From NCBI GenBank assembly GCA_946482045.1, contig CAMLPZ010000106.1, forward strand, positions 1 to 12,509: a stretch of DNA of 12,509 bases, written 5' to 3'. Below, in pieces: positions 6,552 through 12,509 of this stretch; position 1 is the first letter of the stretch, and each line of letters starts with the position of its first letter. Source of the DNA: an uncultured Asticcacaulis sp. (GTDB lineage: Bacteria; Pseudomonadota; Alphaproteobacteria; Caulobacterales; Caulobacteraceae). Under the pieces are notes generated by a model. The model was given only the letters and a program-made list of their open reading frames with translations, was not told the DNA's origin and did no database searches. The position numbers and the translations under genes are program-made.

Positions 6552-6593
6552 TTAGACCGTGCTCCGTTTCCGCCGAAACGGAGCACGGTCTAA
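6552..6593. terminator. Perfect 19-bp hairpin between convergent genes
   Basis: Bases 6552-6570 are the exact reverse complement of 6575-6593, with a CGCC loop between them. The hairpin lies between the ends of plsC (+) and the DUF2059-like gene (-), 6 bases from the latter's stop. It could block transcription from both sides. Neither strand has a proper T-run next to the stem, so it may instead be an RNA-stabilising or repeat-type palindrome. Confidence 0.5.
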
Positions 6594-6599
6594 GAGCCT

Positions 6600-7520
6600 T
6601 TATTGGTCGCTTTCGTATTTGCGCAGGATCTGGATCTGCGCCATGGCGATATCCAGTTCGATGCCGCGATCGAGCTTTCCGTCGTCCTTGAGCCGCAGGT
6701 CGGTCAGCTTGCGCTGGGCGTCGCTGTCGAAGGCGGCTATCAACTGCATGAGTTCCGGCTTGCTGAGGCTGTTGGCCTGCAGGCGAGCATCCATGTCGAG
6801 GATCTTGTCTTCCAACTCGGTCTGGGCGGCGGCAGCGATGGCGGCCAGCCGATACTTTTCGGCGTCAGACAGACCGGCGATGTTCACATGGTTGTTCACC
6901 TCGGTGATGATCAGGCGCATGTGCTGGGTGGACACGAAGTGCCGGATCAGAGCGTCGGTGCCGTCGACACGATAGATGGTGCGGACCAGCGCGATGCGCT
7001 CTTCCAGGTCCGGATCGGCGGACGCCGTGGCGGCGATCTGGGCCTTGTCGTAGGCCGTCAGGCCGCCCGGCGTCCGGAAGGCCTCGACAACCGCGCGGGC
7101 CGTCGCACGGTCGAGGTTCTGCATGGTCGGAATAGCCGGCACACGCGCCGCACCTGCCGCCAGGCCACGCGATACGGCCGCGTCGTCGATGCTTCCCGAA
7201 GTCAGGCTGAGCACGCGGTCGATGGCGTCGGCACTGGCCTTGGGCAGGGGCTTGGCGACGTCTGTACGCGGAGCGGCGGCGACGTCCATGACGCTGCCAG
7301 AGCCTTGGGCGGTCAGGGAGCCCGGCGCCTGCGGATTGTTGTCATGCAGCGCCTTGCTCTGCTCCAGAAACTTTTGCAGGTCGAGGGGCGGCGGTGTCAG
7401 GTCGGGGGCGACGGTTGTCTGGGCGTTTACCGCCGATGCGGTCAGAACAGCGGCCAGAAGGGCCGTTCCAGTAAATAACGAACGAAAAACTGCGAGCCGC
7501 AAAACGGTTCCCCCGAACAT
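6600..7520 (-). CDS. Exported protein with a DUF2059-like C-terminal region
   Basis: This 306-residue protein begins with a signal peptide (hydrophobic core at about 15-30) with likely cleavage after VNA at 31-33. A Pro/Ala-rich, low-complexity stretch (about 34-95) follows. The rest is mostly helical; residues 178-303 contain a pattern like DUF2059, including SLSKPELMQLIAAFDSDAQ at 251-269. The next upstream gene on this strand encodes a smaller exported protein with a similar helical pattern, so the two may be diverged paralogues. The ATG at 7520 lacks a nearby ribosome site. An in-frame TTG at 7502 has GGGGGA 6 bases before it and would still give a normal signal peptide, so the true start is open. 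Function is unknown. The DUF2059 resemblance is weak and by eye. Confidence 0.72.
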   Translation of the reverse strand: MFGGTVLRLAVFRSLFTGTALLAAVLTASAVNAQTTVAPDLTPPPLDLQKFLEQSKALHDNNPQAPGSLTAQGSGSVMDVAAAPRTDVAKPLPKASADAIDRVLSLTSGSIDDAAVSRGLAAGAARVPAIPTMQNLDRATARAVVEAFRTPGGLTAYDKAQIAATASADPDLEERIALVRTIYRVDGTDALIRHFVSTQHMRLIITEVNNHVNIAGLSDAEKYRLAAIAAAAQTELEDKILDMDARLQANSLSKPELMQLIAAFDSDAQRKLTDLRLKDDGKLDRGIELDIAMAQIQILRKYESDQ

Positions 7521-7541
7521 GACTTGAATAATCGTCAGCCT

Positions 7542-7557
7542 CCCGCCGTAAGGCGGG
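7542..7557. other. Short GC hairpin upstream of the DUF2059-like gene
   Basis: CCCGCC (7542-7547) pairs with GGCGGG (7552-7557) around GTAA. It lies between two leftward genes, 40 bases after the stop of the upstream one and 22 bases before the start of the next. Without a T-run it is a weak terminator or leader hairpin at best. Confidence 0.35.
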
Positions 7558-7570
7558 CCCCTCTTGGTCG

Positions 7571-7599
7571 TCGTGCTTTTTATCCGAAAACCGCTTCTA
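7571..7599 (-). repeat. Half copy of the dispersed palindromic repeat
   Basis: On the minus strand the 16 bases GAAGCGGTTTTCGGAT are identical to 1544-1559 in copy 1, followed by an A-rich arm ending AAAAAGCAC. The other half of the palindrome is missing because the element begins inside the TAG stop (7597-7599) of the upstream gene. It is either a deletion derivative or a copy recruited at the gene end. Confidence 0.6.
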
Positions 7600-8190
7600 G
7601 CTGTCGACCGAATCCTTGAAAGTCTTGATAATCTTGACCACGGCCTGGACCATATAGCTCTGGACCTCTTCCGTGCTGTTCTGCGCCGTCACGAACTTGC
7701 CGGCATTGTATTTGGCCGCGGCGACCGATGCATTGGCGTTGATCAACTGTTGGATTTCATCGGCGCTGAAGGACTGCGACTGGCTGCGGGCGATGCTGTC
7801 GAGCACGTTCGCCTCGGTTTCCTTGAGCACGGCGTCAGCGACGGTGTTGTAGCGGGCTTCCTCGGCCGGCGTCATGGCCGACTTGCCGGCGCGTTCCAGC
7901 ACGACGAGGCGGGTCTGGGCCTTGGTGGCGTCGAGCGCCGTGCGGACGCCGCGCGTCACGCCGTTCAGCTGCATCAGCTGCTTGTAGAGGTCGATCTTTT
8001 TCTGGGCGGCGGCGCTGTCGGCGGCGTCATTGAGCTGCGCCAGGGCAGGCTTGGCCATGTCGCCGGCGGCAACCGGCATGTCCGAATAGGCGACAACTTC
8101 CTGTGCCACGGCAGAGCCCGAGACAAGGCCCCCCGAAGCGACAAGAATCGCGGCCGCGGCAAATGCAAATCCGGCAGCAGGTATGCGCAT
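7597..8190 (-). CDS. Exported DUF2059-like protein
   Basis: This 197-residue protein starts with a clear signal peptide: MRIPAAGF, a hydrophobic run to about residue 23, and a cleavage site near SAVA at 26-29. The mature part is almost wholly predicted helix. Residues about 64-190 follow a DUF2059-like pattern: a helical block beginning KKIDLYKQLMQLNGV, a middle block with LKETEANVLDSIARS, then FSADEIQQLINANAS at 141-155. The domain's role is unknown; I expect a periplasmic protein. The start ATG has AGGGGA 7 bases upstream and a plausible promoter just before it. The next gene downstream on this strand may be a longer relative in the same transcript. Its TAG stop overlaps a half copy of the dispersed repeat. 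Confidence 0.75.
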   Translation of the reverse strand: MRIPAAGFAFAAAAILVASGGLVSGSAVAQEVVAYSDMPVAAGDMAKPALAQLNDAADSAAAQKKIDLYKQLMQLNGVTRGVRTALDATKAQTRLVVLERAGKSAMTPAEEARYNTVADAVLKETEANVLDSIARSQSQSFSADEIQQLINANASVAAAKYNAGKFVTAQNSTEEVQSYMVQAVVKIIKTFKDSVDS

Positions 8191-8197
8191 GCAGATT

Positions 8198-8203
8198 TCC
8201 CCT
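8198..8203 (-). promoter_or_regulatory. Shine-Dalgarno sequence of the 197-residue exported protein
   Basis: On the minus strand AGGGGA lies 7 bases before the ATG at 8188-8190, which fixes the start. Confidence 0.65.
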
Positions 8204-8221
8204 AACCAAAAAAGTTAAGAG

Positions 8222-8250
8222 ACGATACCGAAAGCAGGCCCGTGTGGCAA
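8222..8250 (-). promoter_or_regulatory. Candidate sigma70-type promoter for the exported-protein pair
   Basis: On the minus strand TTGCCA (8245-8250) and TATCGT (8222-8227) are separated by exactly 17 bases. The match to TTGACA is 5 of 6 and to TATAAT 4 of 6. A start of transcription near 8215 would give a leader of about 25 bases carrying the Shine-Dalgarno site. Confidence 0.45.
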
Positions 8251-8301
8251 TGATTGAATCGAAAGGCCCGGGTCACAAAGGTAGCGGTGTTGCCGTGAGG
8301 T

Positions 8302-8324
8302 CCCTCTCCCGTTCAGGGAGAGGG
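8302..8324 (-). terminator. Hairpin after secA
   Basis: CCCTCTCCC (8302-8310) pairs with GGGAGAGGG (8316-8324) around a 5-base loop, 5 bases past the secA TAA. It is well placed to end the secA transcript. No T-run follows on the minus strand, so termination may need Rho or the hairpin may protect the 3' end. Confidence 0.5.
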
Positions 8325-8329
8325 GGCTC

Positions 8330-11212
8330 TTACACCAGCGTGCCGTGGCAGTGCTTGAACTTCTTGCCAGAGCCGCAAGGGCACAGGCCGTTGCGCGGCG
8401 TGCCTTCCCAGCCGGCCGGCAGGGCTGAGTGCGGCAGTTGCGCCCGCTGTTCCGGCGTCAGGTCGCTGGAGAGCGTGGGGGCGCGCTCGTTCTCGCCGGT
8501 CAGCGGATCGAGATGCACTTCCTGGAACTGACGGCCCGAGGGCGACATGCCTGGCAGCGGCATGGGGGGCGCCGACAGCTCTTCTTCCGGCGGCTGGAAG
8601 CGGATTTCCATGGTCATCAGCCAGCGCGTGACGGAGTGGCGCAGGTTGACCAGGAGCCCTTCGAACTGTTCGAAGGCTTCGCTCTTGTATTCGTTGAGCG
8701 GATCGCGCTGGCCGTAGCCACGCAGGCCGATAACGGCGCGCAGGTGGTCGAGATACATCAGGTGCTCGCGCCAGTGCATGTCGATCATCTGGAGCAGGAA
8801 CTGCTTTTCCAGCGACTTCATCTGCTCATCGCCCAGCATCTGCAGCCGCTCTTCCATCTTGGCAGCGGCCAGGTTCTGGATGCGCTCCTCGATTTCCTCG
8901 TTGGCGATACCTTCCTCGGCTGCCCACACTTCCAGCGGCAGGTCGAGGCCGGTCAGGGCCAGAACCTGTTCCTTGAGGCCCTGGATGTCCCACTGTTCGG
9001 CATAGGCCTTTGGCGGCAGGTGGCGCTCGACGAGATCGCTGATGGTCTCCTGACGCATCTCGCTGATGGTGTCGGACAGATCCTCGGCGTCCATGAACTC
9101 CTGGCGATGCTGGAACACGGCCTTGCGCTGGTCGTTGACCACGTCGTCGTATTTCAGCAGGTTCTTGCGGATCTCATAGTTGCGTTGCTCGACGCGCTTT
9201 TGCGCCGTGGCGATGGCGCCGTTGAGCAGCGGGTGGGTAATGGCTTCGCCCTCCTCGACGCCCAGCGTCTTCATCATGGAGTTCAGGCGGTCACCCGCGA
9301 AGATGCGCATCAGGTCGTCTTCGCAGGACAGGAAGAACTTCGAGCGGCCGGGGTCTCCCTGACGGCCGGTACGGCCGCGCAGCTGGTTGTCGATGCGGCG
9401 GCTTTCATGGCGTTCGGTGCCGAGCACGAACAGGCCACCGGCAGCAAGCGCCCGTTGTTTCAGATCGGCGACCTGGCCTTCGATTTCGGCCTTCTTGGCC
9501 AGGATCTGCTCCTGCGTCACCTGGACGCCAGCGGCGTCCTGCTCTGAGAGCCACTTCTGGACGCGCATGTCGACATTGCCGCCCAGCTGGATGTCGGTGC
9601 CGCGGCCGGCCATGTTGGTGGCAATGGTCACGGCGCCCGGCACGCCGGCGTCGGCGACGATTTCGGATTCCTGTTCGTGGAAGCGCGCGTTCAGCACGTT
9701 GTGCGGAATGCCCTTGCCGGACTTGGCGACGATGTCATAGGCGTCCTCGCCGAGCTTCAGCAGTTCCTTCTTGTCGGCATTGGCGTATTGCGGCTTCAGC
9801 GTCCGCGACTGCTCGACCTTGTAGTGGTAGCCATTGAGGAACTTCGACAGCTCTTCCGACTTTTCGATCGACGCGGTGCCGACCAGGATTGGCTGGCCCT
9901 TGACATAGCAATGGGCGACCTGGGCGGCGATGGCGGTGAACTTTTCAGCCTCGGTCCGGTAGACCTCGTCGTTGTCGTCGATGCGCTGGATGGGGCGATT
10001 GGTCGGAATTTCCAGCACGTCCATCTTGTAGATGTCGCCGAACTCCTGCGCTTCGGTCGCCGCCGTGCCGGTCATGCCGGACAGCTTCTTGTACATACGG
10101 AAATAGTTCTGGATTGTCACCGAGGCCAGAGTCTGGTTTTCCGGCTGGATCTCGACCTTTTCCTTGGCTTCGATCGCCTGGTGCAGCCCTTCGCTAAGCC
10201 TGCGGCCCGTCATCATGCGGCCGGTGAATTCGTCGATCAGGATAATCTCGCCGTCCTTGACGATGTAATCCTTGTTCAGGGTGTACAGCGTATTGGCACG
10301 CAGGGCCTGGTTGGCGTGGTGAACCAGCGAGACGTTGACCGAGTCATAAAGGCCGGTCGAGTCCTCAGCCAGATAGCCACCGGCCATCAGGATTTCCTCG
10401 AGCTCCTCACTGCCCTTTTCAGACAGCAGGACCTGGCGCTGCTTTTCGTCCAGTTCGTAGGTTTCCGGGTCCTTGATCAGCTCGCGGATGGTGGCGTCGA
10501 GGATCTTGTACAGTTCCGAACGGTCCTCGGTCGGACCGGAGATGATCAGCGGCGTGCGGGCTTCGTCGATCAGGATCGAGTCGACTTCGTCGACGATGCA
10601 GAAGTTGTGGCCGCGCTGGACCATTTCCTGGCGGCTATAGGCCAGGTTGTCGCGCAGGTAGTCGAAGCCGAATTCGTTGTTCGTGCCGTAGGTGACGTCG
10701 GAATTATAGGCCTGCTTGCGCTGGCCCTGCGACAGGCCCTGGACGATAACGCCGGTCGACATGCCGAGGAAGCGATAAACGCGGCCCATCCATTCGGCGT
10801 CGCGCTTGGCCAGGTAGTCGTTGACCGTGATCAGGTGGACGCCCTTGCCTTCGAGCGCATTGAGATAAACGGGCGCGGTGCCAACGAGTGTCTTGCCTTC
10901 ACCGGTGCGCATTTCTGCGATGCCACCCTTGTGCAGAATCATGCCGCCGACCAGCTGCACGTCGTAGTGCCGCTGTCCGATCGACCGCCAGGCGGCTTCG
11001 CGGGTGACGGCGAAGGCTTCGTCCATAAGCTGATCCAGCGTCTGGCCCTTGGCCAGGCGTTCGCGGAACAGGACCGTCTGGTGGGCCAGTTCCTCGTCGC
11101 TCATCGCCTTGTACCTGGGCTCCAGCGTATTGATCTTCTGGGCGCGGGCCATGAAGCCCTTGACCTTGCGATCGTTGGAAGAACCGAACAGCATTTTGGC
11201 GAGAGCCAGCAT
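8330..11212 (-). CDS. secA: Preprotein translocase ATPase SecA
   Basis: SecA is the motor that pushes unfolded preproteins through the SecYEG channel using ATP. The 960-residue protein is complete. Walker A lies in MRTGEGKT (101-108), followed by [13 protein letters not shown] (130-142) and FGFDYLRDN (181-189). Walker B with the DEVD box is at 208-211, followed by [15 protein letters not shown]. The second nucleotide-binding fold contains [17 protein letters not shown] and [27 protein letters not shown] sequence. The C-terminus carries the zinc motif with C944, C946, C955 and H956, used in SecB and lipid binding. It is longer than E. coli SecA (901), mostly through insertions in the second half. 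The ATG at 11210-11212 has AGGG six bases upstream. No secM-like leader gene is present; the gene diverges from a parvulin lipoprotein. Confidence 0.98.
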   Translation of the reverse strand: MLALAKMLFGSSNDRKVKGFMARAQKINTLEPRYKAMSDEELAHQTVLFRERLAKGQTLDQLMDEAFAVTREAAWRSIGQRHYDVQLVGGMILHKGGIAEMRTGEGKTLVGTAPVYLNALEGKGVHLITVNDYLAKRDAEWMGRVYRFLGMSTGVIVQGLSQGQRKQAYNSDVTYGTNNEFGFDYLRDNLAYSRQEMVQRGHNFCIVDEVDSILIDEARTPLIISGPTEDRSELYKILDATIRELIKDPETYELDEKQRQVLLSEKGSEELEEILMAGGYLAEDSTGLYDSVNVSLVHHANQALRANTLYTLNKDYIVKDGEIILIDEFTGRMMTGRRLSEGLHQAIEAKEKVEIQPENQTLASVTIQNYFRMYKKLSGMTGTAATEAQEFGDIYKMDVLEIPTNRPIQRIDDNDEVYRTEAEKFTAIAAQVAHCYVKGQPILVGTASIEKSEELSKFLNGYHYKVEQSRTLKPQYANADKKELLKLGEDAYDIVAKSGKGIPHNVLNARFHEQESEIVADAGVPGAVTIATNMAGRGTDIQLGGNVDMRVQKWLSEQDAAGVQVTQEQILAKKAEIEGQVADLKQRALAAGGLFVLGTERHESRRIDNQLRGRTGRQGDPGRSKFFLSCEDDLMRIFAGDRLNSMMKTLGVEEGEAITHPLLNGAIATAQKRVEQRNYEIRKNLLKYDDVVNDQRKAVFQHRQEFMDAEDLSDTISEMRQETISDLVERHLPPKAYAEQWDIQGLKEQVLALTGLDLPLEVWAAEEGIANEEIEERIQNLAAAKMEERLQMLGDEQMKSLEKQFLLQMIDMHWREHLMYLDHLRAVIGLRGYGQRDPLNEYKSEAFEQFEGLLVNLRHSVTRWLMTMEIRFQPPEEELSAPPMPLPGMSPSGRQFQEVHLDPLTGENERAPTLSSDLTPEQRAQLPHSALPAGWEGTPRNGLCPCGSGKKFKHCHGTLV

Positions 11213-11451
11213 GGGAGACCCTAAGTAACAGAGAAGGAAGAGCGCTTTTCAGCCCTTGTCTTGGCGGGCATTTTTCTGGCTTATTTCTTGCTTATGAAGC
11301 TTGTCGCCGTAAAAATGCTCTTGAACAGGTAAGGGGTGAAAACCGCTTTTCAAGCGCGGGAATGACTTAAGCGGCGGAATGGTGTATGTCAACGCGGCAG
11401 CCGTTAACGGCTCCGGCATTTAAAGTGTTAATGGCGATTGGGGCGGTACTC
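11213..11451. other. Divergent intergenic region between secA and the parvulin gene
   Basis: These 239 bases should hold both promoters. A ribosome site for secA (AGGG on the minus strand, 11219-11222) is clear. Other visible structure is limited: 8-bp inverted arms GCATTTTT (11268-11275) and AAAAATGC (11311-11318), a stretch at 11338-11357 that resembles a shortened form of the dispersed repeat core, and a 14-bp palindrome at 11399-11412. I could not pick a convincing -35/-10 pair for either gene. Confidence 0.5.
11399..11412. promoter_or_regulatory. Perfect 14-bp palindrome, possible operator
   Basis: AGCCGTTAACGGCT is an exact palindrome 39 bases before the parvulin ATG. Its place suits a dimeric regulator, but no known consensus is recognised, and it could be chance. 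Confidence 0.3.
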
Positions 11452-12509
11452 ATGTCATTGAAATCGAACTTGGGACGCATGATCCTGCTGTCCGTGCTTA
11501 TGGCTGGCAGCCTGACGGTAGCCTCGTGCCAGAAGCCGCAGCAGACGGAACGCCCTCCGGAGCCGGGTGACATGGCTGTGGCCCGCGTCGATGGCCACAC
11601 CATCTGGTCATCGGACGTGCGGAACGAAGCCGTTGCGCAAGGCCAGATCGGCCCGGGTGAGCCGCTCGACATGACGTCGGACCTGTTCAGCCGTACCCTG
11701 GAAGAAGTGATCGACCAGCGCCTGCTGGCGCGCGCCGCGTCGCAAAAGGGCCTGGACCGTTCGATCGCCGCCCAGCGCCGCCTGGACGCCGCCCGTGACC
11801 GGATCCTGGGCGACATGCTGGTTGAAAACACCATTGACCGCGACATCGACGAAAAGTCGGTGAAGGCGCACTACGACGAACAGGTCAAGCTGTCGAAGCA
11901 GTCCGAAGAGATTCGCGCCCGTATCATCCTGGTCAAGAGCAAGGCCGACGCCGAAGCCATCCTGAAGCAGATCCAGGGGGGCGGCATATTCGAAGCCCTG
12001 GCCATGGAACGCTCGATAGACCAGGCGACGCGCTTTAACGGCGGCGATATGGGCTATTTTACCACCGACATCATGCCGTCCTCGTTCAAGCCGGTGCTGG
12101 CCACCGCCAAGACCGGCGATACGGTCGGTCCGGTCCAGGCCGAAGGCGGCTGGGCGCTCCTGCGCGTCGAGGATCGCCGTCCGGAGCAGTTGCCGACGCT
12201 TGAGGAAGAACGTCCCGTCATCATGCGCTTCCTGATCTACAACCAGGTCGCGGGCCTGCTGACCAACCTGCGCAAGAAGTCCAAGGTCGACTACCTGATC
12301 CCGAAAGGCCTGAGCGGCGGCGAGGACCAGGAGCCGGCCGGCGCCGCGGCGGTCACCGCCGACAGCCAGGCTTCGGATGCGGCCGCGGAAACCTCGCAGA
12401 GCGCATCGGCCAATGGCGTTGCCGTGGCGCAGCCGCTGGGCACCTCCAAGCCGGGCACATCGCAACTTCTGGCGGCGACCCCGCCCCTGCCGAAGAAGAA
12501 CGGCAACTA
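11452..12509 (+). CDS. Parvulin-type peptidyl-prolyl isomerase lipoprotein, open at the window end
   Basis: This protein catalyses cis-trans isomerisation at proline bonds to help exported proteins fold, and should act in the periplasm on a lipid anchor. The start gives MSLKSNLGRMILLSVLMAG and a lipobox VASC with the acylated cysteine at C26. A SurA-like helical N-region (about 40-150) precedes a PpiC/rotamase domain at about 152-241, recognisable by RARIILVKSKADAEAIL and the GGDMGYF motif (198-203). A helical segment (about 250-280) and an Ala/Ser/Pro-rich tail from about 288 follow. The start ATG 11452 is preceded by GGGGCGG; ATG 11431 is in frame but lacks a site. After 352 codons the window ends on TA, so the next codon is a stop or tyrosine and the true end is not visible. 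Pairing with secA makes sense: one exports, the other folds. Confidence 0.85.
   Translation, partial: MSLKSNLGRMILLSVLMAGSLTVASCQKPQQTERPPEPGDMAVARVDGHTIWSSDVRNEAVAQGQIGPGEPLDMTSDLFSRTLEEVIDQRLLARAASQKGLDRSIAAQRRLDAARDRILGDMLVENTIDRDIDEKSVKAHYDEQVKLSKQSEEIRARIILVKSKADAEAILKQIQGGGIFEALAMERSIDQATRFNGGDMGYFTTDIMPSSFKPVLATAKTGDTVGPVQAEGGWALLRVEDRRPEQLPTLEEERPVIMRFLIYNQVAGLLTNLRKKSKVDYLIPKGLSGGEDQEPAGAAAVTADSQASDAAAETSQSASANGVAVAQPLGTSKPGTSQLLAATPPLPKKNGN

Noticed and set aside
6603..7478. 291-residue plus-strand frame opposite the exported protein
   Set aside because: The minus-strand product has a signal peptide and ordered helices. The plus frame shows low-complexity Gly/Arg/Val sequence only.
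8429..9547. 372-residue plus-strand frame opposite the 3' half of secA
   Set aside because: Same reason: it is antisense to conserved SecA codons, with no recognisable motif or ribosome site.
9677..11224. 515-residue open frame on the plus strand opposite secA
   Set aside because: The minus strand encodes an unmistakable full-length SecA here. The antisense frame is the usual by-product of GC-rich codon use and shows no domain.
11338..11357. Possible fourth copy of the dispersed palindromic repeat
   Set aside because: It matches only if several bases are deleted from the core. The likeness is too short and gapped to count as a copy.
11608..12465. 285-residue minus-strand frame at the right end
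   Set aside because: The plus strand encodes a lipoprotein signal and a parvulin domain across this stretch. The minus frame is a shadow.

Overview
The window reads as a chromosomal core region of an alphaproteobacterium. The GC-rich codon use, the pairing of lysA with a DUF4175/TIGR02302 relative, the ftsE-ftsX-ydcF-plsC order and a SecA with a zinc-binding tail all fit Caulobacterales. An Asticcacaulis-like member of Caulobacteraceae is my best guess, but the genus is an inference. I see no phage, transposon, CRISPR array, tRNA or rRNA.

Left part (1-3246). The 3' three-quarters of lysA (lysine synthesis) run rightward into a short membrane protein. That protein looks like the N-terminal part of a DUF4175/TIGR02302 protein whose long remainder is missing. 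It converges on a leftward pair: hpt (purine salvage) and, upstream of it, a zinc-ribbon membrane protein with a histidine-rich tail. A dispersed palindromic repeat sits between the convergent genes.

Middle (3351-6491). A tight rightward cluster encodes ftsE and ftsX (division ABC complex, ATGA overlap), a DUF218/YdcF-like membrane-anchored protein, and plsC (1-acylglycerol-3-phosphate acyltransferase). All four act at the cell envelope, and their spacing suggests one transcript. The ydcF-plsC junction contains an 8-codon mini-ORF that overlaps both neighbours' stop or start codons. A second palindromic repeat and a perfect 19-bp hairpin close this unit.

Right part (6600-12509). Two leftward genes encode small exported proteins resembling DUF2059. 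Next comes leftward secA, complete with its C-terminal zinc motif and a hairpin after its stop. Divergent from secA is a parvulin-type peptidyl-prolyl isomerase with a lipoprotein signal. Its frame is open to the last base of the window, where the final two bases, TA, may begin its stop codon. SecA exports preproteins and the lipoprotein would assist folding on the far side of the membrane, so the pair is functionally coherent.

Most of the window is ordinary conserved genome. The most unusual points are the cut-down DUF4175 gene, the repeat family that abuts TAG stop codons with covarying outer arms, the His-rich tail, and the mini-ORF junction before plsC. I did not find a clearly new biological system.
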